Assembly: GCA_018402295.1 (NCBI GenBank)
Contig: JAGYJI010000004.1
Location: 22,923-86,922 of the forward strand
Source of the DNA: Pontimonas sp.
GTDB lineage: Bacteria > Actinomycetota > Actinomycetes > Actinomycetales > Microbacteriaceae
Direction of reading: 5' to 3'
DNA length: 64,000 bases
The notes under the pieces: model-generated
Told to the model about the DNA's origin: nothing
Seen by the model: only the letters and a program-made list of their open reading frames with translations
The model's database searches: none
Part shown: one piece after another, positions 47,882-56,650 of the stretch
Position numbering within the stretch: the first letter of the stretch is position 1
Layout: the number at the start of each line of letters is the position of its first letter
Position numbers and translations under genes: made by a program

Positions 47882-48629
47882 GCTCCGGCTTGATGGAACC
47901 TTGTCGGGAGGATCGCGGCTACCGCGACGAGAGCCTTGTATCGAAGGCTCGGGATGGTCACCGCGCGACCTGCCTCGACCGCTCGGAGAGAGCGCTCGAC
48001 AACGTAGGGGGCCTGTAGCCACAAGAACCTCGGAAACATGGTGATGTCCATACTCATTCGCTGATGAAATTCTGTCCGGGTAAAGCCCGGAGCGACCGCA
48101 CTGACGTGAACACCCCGAGGCTTATAGAGCGTGTTGAGCGATCGGGCCATAGTGAGCCCCCAGGCTTTGTTGGCCGAATAAGAACCCCTCGCTAAGTAGC
48201 CTGCAACGCTCGACACGAAGATCACTCGGCCTTCTCCTCGCTCCAGCATCCCGGGAGCGCGGCGCGGGTGAGTTCCAGGGGCACGGTGATGTGAATCGCG
48301 AGGTGGTTAAGTTCCACCCCGGGGTCACTCTTCGCGAGGTCTCCCCCGATCCCGTAGCCCGCGTTATTGACGAGAACCCGAATGGGTCTGCTGGCATCAG
48401 ACAACCGCTTCGCCACTCTCACCACCGCCCGCGATGCGTGGAGATCAGCAGCCATAACCTCGGTGGCGACAGAGAAGTCTCGCTCGACCTCCTGGGCGAG
48501 GGTTTGCAACCGGTCCTGGTTTCTCGCCACAAGAACGATGTTGTGACCGCCTCGGGCGAGCGCTCGGACATATTCCACACCCAGCCCACTGCTCGCACCG
48601 GTAACCAGCGCCCATCGTGGTTGGTCCAT
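47878..48629 (-). CDS. Short-chain dehydrogenase/reductase (frameshifted)
   Basis: NAD(P)-dependent oxidoreductase. The cofactor loop is VTGASSGLGVEYVRALA, then VNNAGYGIGG, and the catalytic YSANKAW with upstream VIFVSSVAGY. The frame changes near 48250; adding one base to the CCC run gives LPGMLERGEGRVIFVSS. Substrate unknown. Confidence 0.87.
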
Positions 48630-48670
48630 CGGGCCAGTCTAGAAGTCGAGAGGTAGCCCCAACCCCGAGG

Positions 48671-49572
48671 TTAGTCAGCCCGCGGCCGAGAACGAGTGAG
48701 GGCCCCCTGAGCAAGAATCATGAGCACCACGGCAGTAAAGCCCGCAGCACCGAGGGCCGCAACCAGTGCCACATCTCCGGAGGGCGCAAGGAGCTCCCTG
48801 GAGTCGCCCTGCCACGGCCAAAGAGCTCGCAATGATCCGAGCATCAAGCCGGTCATGATGGACAGCGTGATGGCGGCGTAGTTCGCCAACAACCACTGCA
48901 ATGCCTTCACGAAGAGGCCAAGCCCCAGGAGAGCGCCCAGGATAAACACCGCCGAGATAGGCGAAGTCGAGTTCATTGACCGCCGACAGAGTGGGCTGAT
49001 ACATCCCCAGAGTCAACAAGAGGTAGGACCCAGAGACTCCGGGGAGCACAAGAGCGCACACAGCAAGTGCTGCGGCAGGAGCGACCCATACCAGGGAGTC
49101 ACTCGGGAGTGTCGCTCCGGGCAAACCCAACGCCACAAACGTCAAGGAGGCGCTGGCTAACGCTCCGAGAACGAGAGCCTGGAGACCACGCAGATCCGAC
49201 CATGCGAAGGGGAACCCAGAGCGACGCCAGGATGAGTCCCGCGAAGACAGCCCGGGTTAAAACGGGGTAGTCCTCGAGAACGGGCTCCAATAACCACGCG
49301 CCGAGGAAGATCCCGGTGACCATCCCCACGGCCACTGGGATAACCACGGACCAGGAGACTTGACGCCACGGGCCCGTCATGGCCGAGGGGCCCCTGCGCA
49401 CCCCGGAGAGCACAACCTGGACAAGGCTCGACGCCGAACGAATGAGCGTTTGGTAGACGCCGACGATGAGGGCAATGGTGCCACCACTGACGCCTGGCAC
49501 AATTTCGGCCAACCCAATCAGGAACCCGCGGACCGCGTTTAGCACAGCACCCACCAGGCTCGTCATGGGCAA
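48671..49572 (-). CDS. popT: DUF368 undecaprenyl-phosphate flippase, PopT family (two frameshifts)
   Basis: Polytopic membrane protein. The N-terminus RGFLIGLAEIVPGVSGGTIA (plus IVGVYQ) is the DUF368 signature, repeated in the second half as LPGVSGSYLLLTLGMYQ. DUF368 proteins (PopT) return undecaprenyl phosphate to the inner leaflet, which fits a cell-wall role. The frame changes near 49185 and again near 48960, so the three pieces must be joined; both look like single-base errors. Confidence 0.85.
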
Positions 49573-49645
49573 CTACCTTTCCTGTGCTGCGACCGTGTGC
49601 GCATCTTGCTTGGAGAGTAGCGAAAGCACTTCACTGGAGAGGTGA

Positions 49646-49762
49646 CTACTCGCCGACAAGGTCAAGTATTTGCGGGCCGGCCACAATCACGATCGCGAGC
49701 AGTGCGACAACCCACCCCACGATCCGCCACGCTCGCACGCGCTTATCATTCTCGTCCGTCAT
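49646..49762 (-). CDS. Small single-helix membrane protein
   Basis: A 38-aa frame starting MTDENDKRVRAWRIVGWVV. It has a charged N-terminus followed by one hydrophobic helix and a short tail. Small proteins of this look occur in related actinobacteria, but no function is known. It fills the gap between popT and the cupin gene. Confidence 0.6.
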   Translation of the reverse strand: MTDENDKRVRAWRIVGWVVALLAIVIVAGPQILDLVGE

Positions 49763-49822
49763 CGCCCCAGTGTATTCCGGGGCTGGGAAAAGTCCGCTGA
49801 AACCAGCACAGGACTCAGCCGC

Positions 49823-49828
49823 TACGCT
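49823..49828 (+). promoter_or_regulatory. Putative -10 element of a leaderless transcript
   Basis: TACGCT ends eight bases before the cupin ATG at 49837. The GGGG between them is too close to the start codon for a normal ribosome site. Confidence 0.35.
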
Positions 49829-49836
49829 CAGGGGCC

Positions 49837-50265
49837 ATGAGCAACTACAGCGTGACCAACATTGGCCCCCTGGATTCTTGGCGGGATCACTTTGGCGGGT
49901 TCGTGCCCGCCACCACCCGCACAGGCAGACGGGTTGTCGACCATGAGCTGGGCGGTGATGTCATCGGCATCAGCGCCACCGCCTATGAACCGGGCGAACA
50001 AGCCGGTTACTGGCACAGCCACTCAGAGATCGACGAGGTCTACGTTTTTCTGGAGGGCGAAGGCCAAATGGGCCTCGATAACGAGGTCATCGATGTTCAT
50101 CCCGGGACTGTGGTGCAGGTCGGGACCGGTGTGATGCGCACCTGGCGATGCACACCGGATAGCCCCACCCAATTACGGTGGCTCTGCATCCGGGCTGGAG
50201 TCATTCCGCTCCCCGCAATCCCGGATGACGCGGTCCCCATCACCGATATCCCTATGCCCTGGTAG
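49837..50265 (+). CDS. Cupin domain protein
   Basis: Single-domain cupin of 142 aa. The first metal motif reads GYWHSHSEIDEVYVFLEGEG, and the second half has HPGTVVQVGTGVMRTWRC, although the last His of the usual set is not obvious. It could be an isomerase or sensor; the substrate is unknown. Its end overlaps the RHH gene by 14 bases on the opposite strand. Confidence 0.8.
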   Translation: MSNYSVTNIGPLDSWRDHFGGFVPATTRTGRRVVDHELGGDVIGISATAYEPGEQAGYWHSHSEIDEVYVFLEGEGQMGLDNEVIDVHPGTVVQVGTGVMRTWRCTPDSPTQLRWLCIRAGVIPLPAIPDDAVPITDIPMPW

Positions 50266-50578
50266 TGCCCGAGGCAACAGACGCAAGCCGAGAGGCCAGA
50301 ACAGAGACTGCCTCCGCCAATTCAGCAACATCTGTCGGCCGACTCTCCGCGGCCAGTTTCTCCGTTATCCACTCTCTGGCAAGCCTGGATACTGGAACGC
50401 CACGCTCGTCCGCGACTCTCTCCAGGAGAGCAAATTCCGCTTCAGACAACCTGAGGGAAAAAATCCGAGAGCGCTGACCGCGGTGGGTGACGGTGGTTCC
50501 CTCACTCACTGGTGCGTCCTTATGCTCCTGCGCATACTCAGCTTCGCGTTTGAGCAGTTCTGACAGTTCTGTGTTCAT
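50252..50578 (-). CDS. Ribbon-helix-helix antitoxin-like protein
   Basis: Protein of 108 aa whose middle part (IFSLRLSEAEFALLERVADE, then RGVPVSRLAREWI) has the form of a ribbon-helix-helix DNA-binding domain. Its ATG overlaps the stop of the gene before it by one base (TGATG). The order, toxin first and RHH protein second, is that of BrnT/BrnA pairs. Confidence 0.7.
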   Translation of the reverse strand: MNTELSELLKREAEYAQEHKDAPVSEGTTVTHRGQRSRIFSLRLSEAEFALLERVADERGVPVSRLAREWITEKLAAESRPTDVAELAEAVSVLASRLASVASGTTRA

Positions 50579-50823
50579 CAGTAATCCCTCCAGGATTTAT
50601 AGCGGCGAACATCTGCGGGGTTTGCGTCCCAGCCGTTTACTCCCCACCGTGTGCCGCCAGACACAAGAGTGATGACAGTCAGGAGACGCCGGGCTCGCGT
50701 CACACCGATTGTGCGGACACTGCCCCCGCTCACACTCGAGGGGTCAGGGTCGAGGGTGACCCTCCAGGGGTCGGTGAGTGCTTGATTGGCCTCTGCGGGC
50801 GAGACTCCATGTCGCTGGTTCAT
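50578..50823 (-). CDS. BrnT-like toxin candidate
   Basis: Small protein of 81 aa. RHGVSPAEANQALTDP, LLTVITLV and the late ADVRRYKSW block resemble BrnT-type RNases, though the match is loose. I chose the ATG at 50823 because it has a good GAGGTGAG ribosome site. The upstream ATG at 50880 falls inside the palindromic operator and would add 19 residues. A non-toxic or regulatory role is possible. Confidence 0.6.
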   Translation of the reverse strand: MNQRHGVSPAEANQALTDPWRVTLDPDPSSVSGGSVRTIGVTRARRLLTVITLVSGGTRWGVNGWDANPADVRRYKSWRDY

Positions 50824-50871
50824 GTACTCACCTCGATATCGCCAGTTGGCACCGTGTTCGTTACTCACAGT

Positions 50872-50890
50872 GTAATACATAACGTATTAC
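50872..50890. promoter_or_regulatory. Perfect palindrome, probable operator of the toxin-antitoxin pair
   Basis: GTAATAC-ATAAC-GTATTAC, seven-base arms with a five-base spacer, about 50 bases upstream of the chosen toxin start. Its AT-rich arms could overlap a -10 region. RHH antitoxins usually bind such sites in their own promoter. Confidence 0.65.
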
Positions 50891-50979
50891 ATCGTCAGAT
50901 AGTCCCCCTGAGCGGCGATTGGCGAGTAAACCAAGAACTTGAGCCCCAGTGGACAACCGGCGGCTAACAACATCACAGT

Positions 50980-51025
50980 GTCGGGCTGACAGGATGTGAA
51001 CCTGCGACCCCTTGACCCCCAGTCC
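50980..51025 (-). other. tRNA 3'-half-like remnant next to the left island end
   Basis: On the minus strand this reads GGGGTCGCAGG, then TTCACAT and CCTGTCAGCCCGAC. That is the form of a T-arm (stem GCAGG/CCTGT, seven-base loop) followed by an acceptor 3' strand. The loop has C where tRNAs keep A58, and no matching acceptor 5' strand or anticodon arm is found upstream, so it is not a working tRNA. It may mark an older integration site. From 50891 to 50979 I see nothing else. Confidence 0.4.
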
Positions 51026-51117
51026 TCGGCGAGACTCTCACACAGTGTCACAGGGGCTCAGAATCGGGGTTTTACGTCTGATGTGAGGGCCCATGAAACC
51101 CCATGACAAGCTTCAAG

Positions 51118-51138
51118 ATGTGGCACAACGTGTGGCAC
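51118..51138 (+). repeat. Left attachment site (attL), 21-bp direct repeat
   Basis: Identical to 63899-63919. It consists of A followed by two TGTGGCAC words separated by AACG. It lies 98 bases from the surface-protein stop. An open frame over it (51093-51458, plus strand) shows no protein features. Confidence 0.8.
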
Positions 51139-51235
51139 GACTCAATGAGGCACTTGCTTCGAACCCCAGTACATCGGGAACCAACGAACCCCCAAAAAGT
51201 CCCCGAAAACTAAAGCCCGTGGAGAACCTGACTTT

Positions 51236-53826
51236 TCAGGAGATCGGAACGAGACGCTCTTTCGCGCGCTGTCCGCGTCGAATCGCCAGCGTCACACCCA
51301 CCAGGACCAGCACACCGCCCACAGATGTTCCGATGATCATCAAGGGCACCCAACCCATCGGATCCGAATCAATCGGAGCCAACGGTGTGCTGACCGGGTC
51401 TTCTACCACCACACCCAGGTTGGCGGCCCGGACGAACCCGTCCTTTCCCACACCCTGAATTTGTAGGGTGTGATCGCCTGTGGGAACAAAATTGCTATCC
51501 ACCGCAAAGTTTGCAGTGAAAGTACCATCCGCTGCAATATCCACCGTTCCCACCAGTGTCGGGTCGGAGAACAACCACACATCAGCCCTAGTTCCTGGCA
51601 TGAAACCCTCACCACTGAACGTGACCGGGGCGTCCCGAGTAAACGCAAGCGTTTGCCCCGACTCATCGGTGGTGGAACCGGCAACAGTGAACGCCCAATC
51701 CTCGCCCTCGACAGAGGTTGCCGCACTGGAGCGCTTCAGAGTCACAGTTTCTGGTGCCCCCGCGTTGAACGCCAGCCCTTGACCTGGTGTGAGGGCAGGC
51801 CTTTCACCACTAACCCGGTTGATCTCCGGCGCCGGTAGAGGTTGCGCGATAGTGACGGGAATATCCAGCACCGTCTCGTTACCCTCGTCATCAACCCCCA
51901 CCATTTGGATGAACCTTTTACCGATAGGCATGGGCTGCGCCCGGTTAGAGGTCCCAAATGTCAGCGAACCATCAAATGACCCGTCCGGTGCGACGGCCAC
52001 AGAAGGCAACTCGATAAACGACCCATCAGAGGCCGGCAGGAACACCTGCATCGTGGAATTTGGTTGCAAACCAGCACCCTTGACACTGGCTGGAGAATTC
52101 CTCGCAATTTTCAGCGAAGGAACACCGCCGACAGAATCCACGACACCATCTTTCGCAGCCACACCCACATCAACGGTGACTTTCCCCACACCATAACGAG
52201 CCGCCTGGGAACCCTGGGTCGTGGCCTTCACGGCAACCTCTTCCCCACCCACTAAAGCAACCGCTTCAGCTGGTTGAGACGACCCAGAACTCTGCTGGGT
52301 GCGCTGAATCACAGCAGGTGATGCCGCTAGCGGCACAACTTGCGCACGCCGCGGCACAACAACGACAGCACGTGTTGGGGCCGGATCGCTCTGGACCGCT
52401 ACCGACCCGCTCGAGGTGCCACCGCCCGAGGCTGGAGGGGGAGCAGCCACGGCTGTCCATTGGGCGTAGAGAGTGAGACTCCGAGAAAAATCATACGATG
52501 CGCCATCCTCAAACGAGGTCCCCCCCACCCCGTCAGCCACAGTATTCCACCCAGCAAACGTGAACCCACTGCGCGTAAATGCATTGGACGTTAGCGCAGC
52601 TGCACCGCCCGCCGTCTGATCAGCCATGGTGCCTGAGCCAGAGTTCGGATCAAAAGTGACCGTCGCAGCCCACTGAGCGTAAAGCGTTAAATCGCTATTT
52701 GATGTCGGAGTGTATGGAAACGTTAAAGTAGAACCACCATCAGTTGCTGACCAGCCAGTAAAGGTGTAGCCAGATTTGGTTGGTTCTGCTGGGGCCTGAG
52801 AGATAGCACCACCTCTGGTAGAAAAGAACCTGAAGCTACTGCTGAGCCACCACTTGAGTCATAAGTGACGCTATAAAAATGGCAACAGTTAAGTTGTTCC
52901 AAGCACCACCTCTAGCTGCGAAACCAGTAGCTCCAGTTTTAATGTAGGCCTTAGCGCCTGCGGCAACATTGGCAAATGCGTTAGATCCTACTGTTGGAGC
53001 ATCACCTAGGAAATAGACGCTGGTAAGTTTGGTTGCGTCTTCAAACGCGTTGGCCCCGATTGATTTGACACTAGCTGGGATGGTGATGGAGGTAAGTGAA
53101 GTTGCGCCATGGAACGCGTCTGTCCCCGATTGATGTGAGGGTGCTACCTTCAGCAAAGGTGACGGAAGTAAGTGCGGTTGTGCCATCGAACGCGCGGTCC
53201 CCGATTGATGTGACACTAGCTGGGATGGTGATGGAGGTAAGTGAAGTTGCGTCATAGAACGCGTAGTCCCCGATTGATGTGAGCGTGCTCGTGCCGTCAA
53301 AGGTGACGGAAGTAAGTGCGGTTGCGCCATAGAACGCGTAGTTCCCAATTGATGTAACGCTCGCTGGGATGGTGATGGAGGTAAGTGAAGTTGCGTCCAG
53401 GAACGCGCCTTCCCCGAGTGATGTGAGGGTGCTCGTGCCGTCAAAGGTGACGGAAGTAAGTGCAGTTGCGTTTTCGAACGCGTAGCCCCCAATTGATGTA
53501 ACACCTGCTGGGATGGTGACGGCGGTAAGTGAAGTTGCGTTCTTGAACGCACTTGCCCCAATTGATGTGACACTGGCTGGGATGGTGATGGAGGTAAGTG
53601 CGGTTGCGCCATGGAACGCGTCGTCCCCGATTGATGTGACACCCTCTGGGATTACAACTGCTCCAGCACATGAAGATCCATTAGACACAACACCTGACGA
53701 AATTTGGTAGGATCCCTGTTTCGCAATTGTAGGTTCATCGCTCGCGTGCGCGGGAGATACTGGCCCGCCCACCATGACAGCGGAAACCAGAACTGTGGCT
53801 ACAACTGAGGCCAAAATCTTCTTCAT
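51236..53826 (-). CDS. Large surface protein: BspA-type leucine-rich repeats, InlB-type repeats, C-terminal membrane anchor (frameshifted)
   Basis: One gene of about 860 residues, read in pieces. The start at 53826 gives a signal peptide (MKKILASVVATVLVSAVMVG, then AHA-S). Next come about eight repeats of the LTSITIPASVTSIGxxAF type. Then two Listeria-Bacteroides (InlB B-type) repeats end in LYAQW. A Pro/Ser linker, Ig-like stretches and a C-terminal helix with a basic tail (RRGQRAKER) complete it; there is no LPXTG. Frames change near 53130 (one extra base) and twice or more between 52870 and 52790. Probable adhesin or matrix protein; whether it is intact depends on those indels. Confidence 0.75.
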
Positions 53827-53833
53827 GCCATCT

Positions 53834-53839
53834 ACTATA
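53834..53839 (-). promoter_or_regulatory. Putative -10 element of the surface-protein gene
   Basis: TATAGT on the minus strand ends seven bases before the ATG at 53826, again the leaderless geometry. Confidence 0.45.
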
Positions 53840-53923
53840 AGAGCGCTCCGCTTGACCCTTGACGAAACATTCGTTTCCGAAACCCCCTTTCTCCCGGGTG
53901 TGTCGCGCGAGTACGTTAAGCCC

Positions 53924-54277
53924 ATGGAAACTCACCCGGTCGGGGGAAGTCGGCGGGCACTCATCTTGGATGATGACCCGATGGTCGGTGTGTTGTTGGA
54001 CAACCTGGTGGGAAGTTTTGGCTTCACCACGGGGCGTGCACGAACGGTGTCTGAAGCCAGAAAAATGTTGAAGAGCCTTGACCCCGATGTGGTGTTAGTG
54101 GATATTGATCTTGGCCACGGTCCTAGTGGGCTGGATTTTGCTCGCATACTGGGAAGAAGCCACCCTCATGGCGGCATTCCCGGAGCCAATCGGGCCAACA
54201 CAGCCCAGCAGGGAGAGTGGGAGGCAAAAAGCGCAGCCAAATGCTTAGGTTTGTGTACTTTCACTCCAAGAGGCTAG
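53924..54277 (+). pseudogene. Truncated response-regulator receiver domain
   Basis: From METHPVGG the frame reads RRALILDDDPMVGVLLDNLV and DPDVVLVDIDLGHGPSGLD, which are the acidic pocket and the phospho-acceptor Asp region of a receiver domain. The match stops at FARILGRSHPH, about 85 residues in, and the following residues are unrelated. Beta-5 with its conserved Lys and any output domain are missing. A frameshift or a recombination junction lies near 54160. It is not followed by a sensor kinase. Confidence 0.65.
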
Positions 54278-54432
54278 CCTCCGGCAAACCGTTCGCACTA
54301 CTCCGGAAAACGTTCGTTTTTATTATAGAAATTGGGCCGTTCTCAAATCCGCGTCAACCCAGCCTACAAAAAGTAACAAAACTTGATACTAAAACATTGA
54401 CAAGTAAGCACCGTTTTCTATATGCTCTTGTC

Positions 54433-55047
54433 ATGACATCACAACGACTCGGCTACGGCCGCGTATCAACACAGGATCAGAATCTCGACGCTCAGGCAGA
54501 CGCCCTCAGAGCTGCAGGTGCGGACAAGATCTTCATCGAGAAAATCACTGGCACTAAGGCATCACGCCCTGAGCTCGACAAGCTCCGCGAACAGATGCGC
54601 CAAGGAGACACCCTGGTCATCACTCGGCTGGACCGCTTGGGTCGCTCCACGAAGGACCTACTCGCAATCTCTTGCGAGCTCGAAGAGAAGGGCGTGGAGC
54701 TCGAAGTCTTGGAGCAGAACATCAACACTAAGACTCCTGAGGGCAAGCTCTTCTTCACGATGATTGCTGCGATGGCTGAGTTTGAACATTCGATGATGGT
54801 TGCGAGGACCAAGGACGGACTTGCTGCAGCTCGTGCTCGGGGTCGTCTAGGGGGTCGTAAGCCAAAGCTCAGCGAGGCACAGAAGAAGCAGGTAAAAAAG
54901 CTCTACGAAGAAAGAGTAGAAACCGTTAGAGAGATCGCCTCCCGGTTCAATGTCACTCCTCCAACAATTTATCGGGCTCTTGAAGATTTCCTGAGTTCGG
55001 CCAGTCGGTTGTATTCTTGGACTTCGGGGTCGTACCAGCTCTTGTAG
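54433..55047 (+). CDS. Serine recombinase, resolvase/invertase family
   Basis: DNA recombinase of 204 aa. The catalytic domain starts RLGYGRVSTQDQNLDAQ, where the Ser of RVST is the nucleophile, and continues with TRLDRLGRSTKDLL and MAEFEHSMMVART. The C-terminal helix-turn-helix is TVREIASRFNVTPPTIYRAL. The last 20 residues after it are atypical. I use the ATG at 54433; the frame opens earlier (54217) but that part has no family likeness. It may serve dimer resolution or inversion within the island. Confidence 0.9.
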   Translation: MTSQRLGYGRVSTQDQNLDAQADALRAAGADKIFIEKITGTKASRPELDKLREQMRQGDTLVITRLDRLGRSTKDLLAISCELEEKGVELEVLEQNINTKTPEGKLFFTMIAAMAEFEHSMMVARTKDGLAAARARGRLGGRKPKLSEAQKKQVKKLYEERVETVREIASRFNVTPPTIYRALEDFLSSASRLYSWTSGSYQLL

Positions 55048-55238
55048 TAAAACCAGACGTCAGTACCTTGCGGGCATTTTGTAACCTGGGCTCGCTCACG
55101 TAAACACTGCGCCCACGGCTCGAGACAAGTCGAGTAGCTCTTGACCTGCGCATAGGTCTTCCGAGAAATTTAGAAACCAGAACCTCATTGGGCGTCAGAC
55201 ATAGCTTCAGCAAAAATCGGTGATTGTGGTGACGTTCG

Positions 55239-56131
55239 TCAGCCGCGAGAAATACCTCCGACCCATACCAAGTATTCGTCCCATTCATCAACATTTCGAA
55301 TTGACGCTTTGCGATGAAAAGCGATCTCGCGCTTGTCCCCGTCCGTCGAGGTTCCCAAGAAAGTTTGTCGCCAAACAACTTACTTCCTCTCTTCTCGGTG
55401 GAGCGCATCAAACCTGCTCTCGTTTAGCTCCGAATCTGAATGGCCAAAGTACAGCCTGACCTTTAGCTCCTGTTACTGATCGCGATAATTCGATGACAAT
55501 CTCCGTACCCAGTCCGCACCCCGTAGTACTGCCTGTCCGGTACTTTCGATTCCGAAAATCGACAAACTCTTCTTGAGTTGCTCTTTTACCCTCGACCAAA
55601 ATTCGAAGTAGCGTGCTTTGTTCCTCGTCGGATTGTGACTGATTGCTTGCCTTGAAGACTTTTTCAAAATCATTCGGTTTCGCCGCAAGAGACAGCTCGG
55701 GCGCAGCCAGCGAATCACCGATTTTCACGGCGCGAACAACTACGCCGTAAAATGTGTCTCCTCGCCCGTGACCCTGTTTAGCCAGTCGAGGGCTGCTCTG
55801 TGTTCGTCTTCTGAATTCAGACGCGATCCAGATTATTGTTTGCGCGTCTAGCCCGCCCGCGTAGGTGAGGAGCTGTCCAAGGTGGCTATGGTCTGTTCCT
55901 CCGAGCTGGTTCTCCACGATGACCGTTGACCCATCATCGTTATTCCGACCAATGAGGTCGAGGGAGAAACGGCCAACTGATTCTTCTCGGCGTTCGAGAG
56001 TGATGTCGATGCCAAGCAACTCAGATAACACGTCCTCGTTTTGTAAGAGCCAAGGGGTGAAAGAAGTTGCTTCTGTTGTCCCACACTTCGCGCAGGGGAA
56101 CTTGCTGAATCCGGCCAAGGTTTGGAATCAT
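55239..56131 (-). pseudogene. Decayed DUF4268 / PD-(D/E)XK-like nuclease gene
   Basis: Pieces in several frames join into one protein: IPNLGRIQQVPLREVW at the N-terminus, SFTPWLLQNEDVLSELLGID, the likely active-site strand STVIVENQLGGTDHSHLGQ, EFRDEHRAALDWLNRVTGEE in a shifted frame, then FEFWSRVKEQLKKS and LYFGHSDSELNESRFDAL. This is the pattern of DUF4268 proteins, often annotated as nucleases. I count at least five indels in 0.9 kb (near 56085, 55810, 55750, 55620 and 55490). The density argues for a pseudogene rather than only sequencing error. Confidence 0.7.
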
Positions 56132-56226
56132 GAGTCTCCGTTCTCAGAACAGGCTACCGATTACCCCTGACCGAGTGTGTGGATAACTCTGAACTGCCTT
56201 GAGCCAAATCTGAAAGCCTCCAGGAG

Positions 56227-56538
56227 ATGGACCCAATAGTCGCTCCCAACTGCCCAAACTGCCTAATGCGCTGCCAGCTTGATGAGGTCGGTTACTTCTG
56301 TGAGCAGTGTGTGATCTCGTTGCCGTTTTGGGAGTTTGAACCTCTGAGTGGCAAGCATGTGGTTCAGCTGAGAACCCGGCTAGGTACACGCTGCTGGTTA
56401 GCGGCTGAGAAACTGAATTTCGGGCATACCATGGGCAAGAATTTCATGGACCCTCGCCATCTCCCACCCTCCCAAACTATAGAGTTTGGGAGTATGTGGG
56501 AGGGGTGGGCGAAGCGACGCGAGGGGTGGCCCGATTGA
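56227..56538 (+). CDS. Small hypothetical protein with a zinc-ribbon-like N-terminus
   Basis: 103 aa. The N-terminus has two CxxC pairs (CPNC and CEQC) separated by 13 residues, which suggests a zinc ribbon. The remainder shows no known motif. A strong hairpin lies within its 3' part (56461-56502). The AGGAG before the ATG is too close for a normal ribosome site, so the start is uncertain. Confidence 0.45.
   Translation: MDPIVAPNCPNCLMRCQLDEVGYFCEQCVISLPFWEFEPLSGKHVVQLRTRLGTRCWLAAEKLNFGHTMGKNFMDPRHLPPSQTIEFGSMWEGWAKRREGWPD
56461..56502. repeat. Long imperfect hairpin
   Basis: Inner stem of ten base pairs, CTCCCAAACT and AGTTTGGGAG, with the loop ATAG, and an outer stem CTCCCAC with GTGGGAG. 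No T-run follows on either strand, so it is not a classic terminator. It falls inside a small reading frame. Confidence 0.7.
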
Positions 56539-56650
56539 CCGGTCGCAATTTTTCAGGCGTAAACTCACCCTCCTGCAAGTAAAAATATTCAACCGTGCGG
56601 CCGCCGCCAGGTTGACGGCCAATCTTTTGGCGTAGAAGAAGGGAGGCTTC

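Noticed and set aside
51093..51458. Plus-strand frame over the left attachment site
   Set aside because: It overlaps the end of the surface-protein gene in antisense, has a Pro/Ser/Arg-rich composition typical of shadow frames, and matches no family I know.
53100..53700. Regular DNA repeats that could suggest a CRISPR array
   Set aside because: They are in-frame codons of leucine-rich repeats with no spacer/repeat structure, and no cas gene is present.
54217..54432. Upstream extension of the serine recombinase frame
   Set aside because: The family likeness begins at the ATG at 54433. The 72 extra residues are unlike any recombinase N-terminus and overlap the receiver-domain remnant.
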